Shown: positions 40,901-43,900 of the stretch, in pieces
Numbering within the stretch: position 1 is the first letter of the stretch
How the letters are laid out: each line of letters opens with the position of its first letter
From: Conchocele bisecta
Lineage: Eukaryota; Mollusca; Bivalvia; Lucinida; Thyasiridae
Reading direction: 5' to 3'
DNA: 64,000 nt
NCBI GenBank assembly: GCA_029237695.1
Contig: CM055271.1
Location: forward strand, 84,145,488 to 84,209,487
Made by a program: the position numbers and the translations under genes
The notes under the pieces: generated by a model
Database searches by the model: none
What the model saw: only the letters and a program-made list of their open reading frames with translations
Told to the model about the DNA's origin: nothing

Positions 40901-43900
40901 GACGCGTGTGAATGTTTCAAGACTGTCACATATGGGTACACAGCGGGATAATGCATGAACCCACTTTGTTAATGAGCTAGCTGTGATGCCACGGCCATGC
41001 GTCATCCCACCTGACAATTTCAACAAGCGCATTAGCTCTTGCTCGATTGTTTGATCGGTAAAATTACCGCCCCAAAAGCGGCCATGATAGATTCTAGTTG
41101 TGCCATTTGCTGTAGGTAGAGTCTGGCAGATTTTGCGTAGGCAATGTGGCTAGCAGCATGGAACAGCGGTATCATTGTGAAATGTGCGTTGCGCCATTTT
41201 GGCTGAATAAATGGGGCTTATGCGTTTTGTGATCAGTGTAGAACCAGATCAGGGTCTGCACTGCTCGCTTGTTACTTGGTGAATGATCCATCGTGCCTAA
41301 TTGAACAAGATGTTTCATTGTCAACTTATAAATCTACACTTTAAGACCCAGAGCTAGACATGCCACAAATACACAATTATATTATTATTTCTACGGTCAG
41401 CATCAGATTATTATTATTATTACGTTTTGTAGATTTTTTTGTCCGTTCAAACTAATATTTTGTTAAATATTATGACAAGTTCCAAATTTTTATGCCACCG
41501 GGTTTCGAAGAATCTGGTGGCATATAGTGTTTGAACCGTCCGTCCGTCCGTCCGTCCGTCCGTCCGTCTGTCCATCCGTCCGTCCGTCCGTCTGTCTGTC
41601 TGTCTGTCTGTCCGTCCGTCACACTTTTCCGTTAACCACTTTGTCACAGTTTCTCAAATATGCTGCAGGTGGCATCCGCGTTCGACAGATGCATTTCTTG
41701 TTTTTGTCGCGCCCGCTTGCGGAAAGCGCGATATAGTCGGCCGTTAAAGTTTTTGGTTAAGTTGTTTGGTTAAGTTTTTTGGTTAAAGTTTTTGGTTAAG
41801 TTCTTTGGTTAAAGTTTATGGTTAAGTTTTTTGGTTAAGTTTTTTGGTTCAAGTTTTTGGTTCAAGTTTTTCGTTATACTATATCTCTGCAACTGCTTTG
41901 CCCATTACCTTGAAACTTCACATGGGTGTTTATCATCATCTATATTTTCATTCTACCCCCCTCCCATGCGGCCCCTGTGCCCAATGTCAAGGTCAAATTA
42001 CTTTGAAGTTTTTGGTTAAGTTTTTTGGTTAAAGTTTTTGCTTAAGTTTTTTGCTTACGTTTTTTGCTTAAAGGTTTTTGTTATACAACATCTCTGCAAC
42101 TGCTTTGCCCATTACCTTGAAACTTCATATGGGTGTTTATCATCATCTATGTTTTCATTCTACCCCTCCTGTGCCCTGTGCCCAATGTCAAGGTCAAATT
42201 ACTTTGAAGTTTTTGGTTAAGTTCTTTGGTTAAAGTTTTTGGTTAAGTTTTTTGGTTAAGGTTTTTGGTTAAGTTTTTTGGTTAAAGTTTGTTGTTATAC
42301 TATATCTCTGCAACTGCTTTGCCCATTACCTTGAAACTTCACATGGGTGTTTATCATCATCTATATTTTCATTCTACCCCCTCCCATGCGGCCCCTGTGC
42401 CCAATGTCAAGGTCAAATTACTTTGAAGTTTTTGGTTAAGTTTTTTGGTTAAAGTTTTTGCTTAAGTTTTTTGCTTAAAGGTTTTTGTTATACTACATCT
42501 CTGCAAATGCTTTGCCCATTACCTTGAAACTTCATATGGGTGTTTATCATCGTCTATATTTTCATTCTACCCCCCTCCCGTGCGGTCAAATTACTTTGAA
42601 GTTTTTTTGTTAAGTTTTTTGGTTGAAGTTTTTGGTTAAGTTTTTTGGTTAAGTTTTTTGGTTAAGTTTTTTTGGTTAAAGTTTTTTGGTTAAAGTTTTT
42701 GGTTAAGTTTTTTGGTTAAAGTTTTTCGTTATACTATATCTTTTTTTTTAGTGTCCATGCCTCGCCACAAGGCGCGACATGCAGGCCGCGGCCATCTAGT
42801 TATACAATAATATGTGCATAATATTCTATTTGTGATGATATGCTAACATATCATGCAAAAAAAATACAGTTTGCACTATTTCTTGTGACATTTATAACAC
42901 TGGACGATTACGGCAGCCATCTTGGACGCCATCTTGAATTCTGAGTTGAGTTAAGCTCCAGTCGGATTCATGGGGAGTTTTGATATGTTTCAGCTGATGA
43001 TATTTACAAACTATACAGAAAAATTCAGCTTTGACCTATTTTGTTTTCGATCTTCGTCATTTTTTTATCTAATACTCTTCCACTATTTGCTAGATAAGTA
43101 TACTTTGCAATTTTGATGAAATCCGCTACCGATAACTTACATACAAAAATATGCAGTCCGTGTACGTGGCTTCGCACAAATTTACATATATTTTGATAAT
43201 TATCGGAAACTAGTACAGTGAAACCTCTGCTAACGACTAACTGGGAATAGCAGCCACCTGTCCACAATGGCCTGTTAAAAATCCCCCGTTCCAATTTTGT
43301 TCTTTATAAGACCTTGGAATAACGACCACCCCTGAACTGCGACCAGCAGCCAGCTATTTTTATTCCCACGTGGAATTTTTTTGTATGTGAACAGCGGCCA
43401 TGTCGTGTTTTTGTCAGCAAAGAAAATAGCACCACAATCGCTATTTTCCTTTCATCACAATCTGGCCGCCAACATTTGAATTGCAACTGGTCGTATCCAA
43501 TTAGTCATCAATTACATTCGCATACATTGGCAGAAAGCTCTTTTGAAAACATTTTCCTTGCCCATATTGGTCGTTGTCATTTTGGCGACGTTAACATTTT
43601 TATATGAAAATATAAACAATGCAAAAACAATCTTTTTAGATAATATTAAATTATATCAAAAGTTATTAATGAGCCTTTTTATTTCGTGAAATTTGGTCAA
43701 ATGTTGATTTTATTACAAAAAAATTATTTGTCTGTAAATTTAACATGGGGGAAAATTTAAAGGAGGTAGCGGAGCCATGGGAGGAGTAAAAATACAAAAA
43801 AAATTGGAAATTGACTCCAAAACGTGGCTAGGTAGCTTGGAAGTGATCTAACTAAGAAAACAAAAGTTAAGTTTTGAAAATCTATCCACTATTTCTGAAA

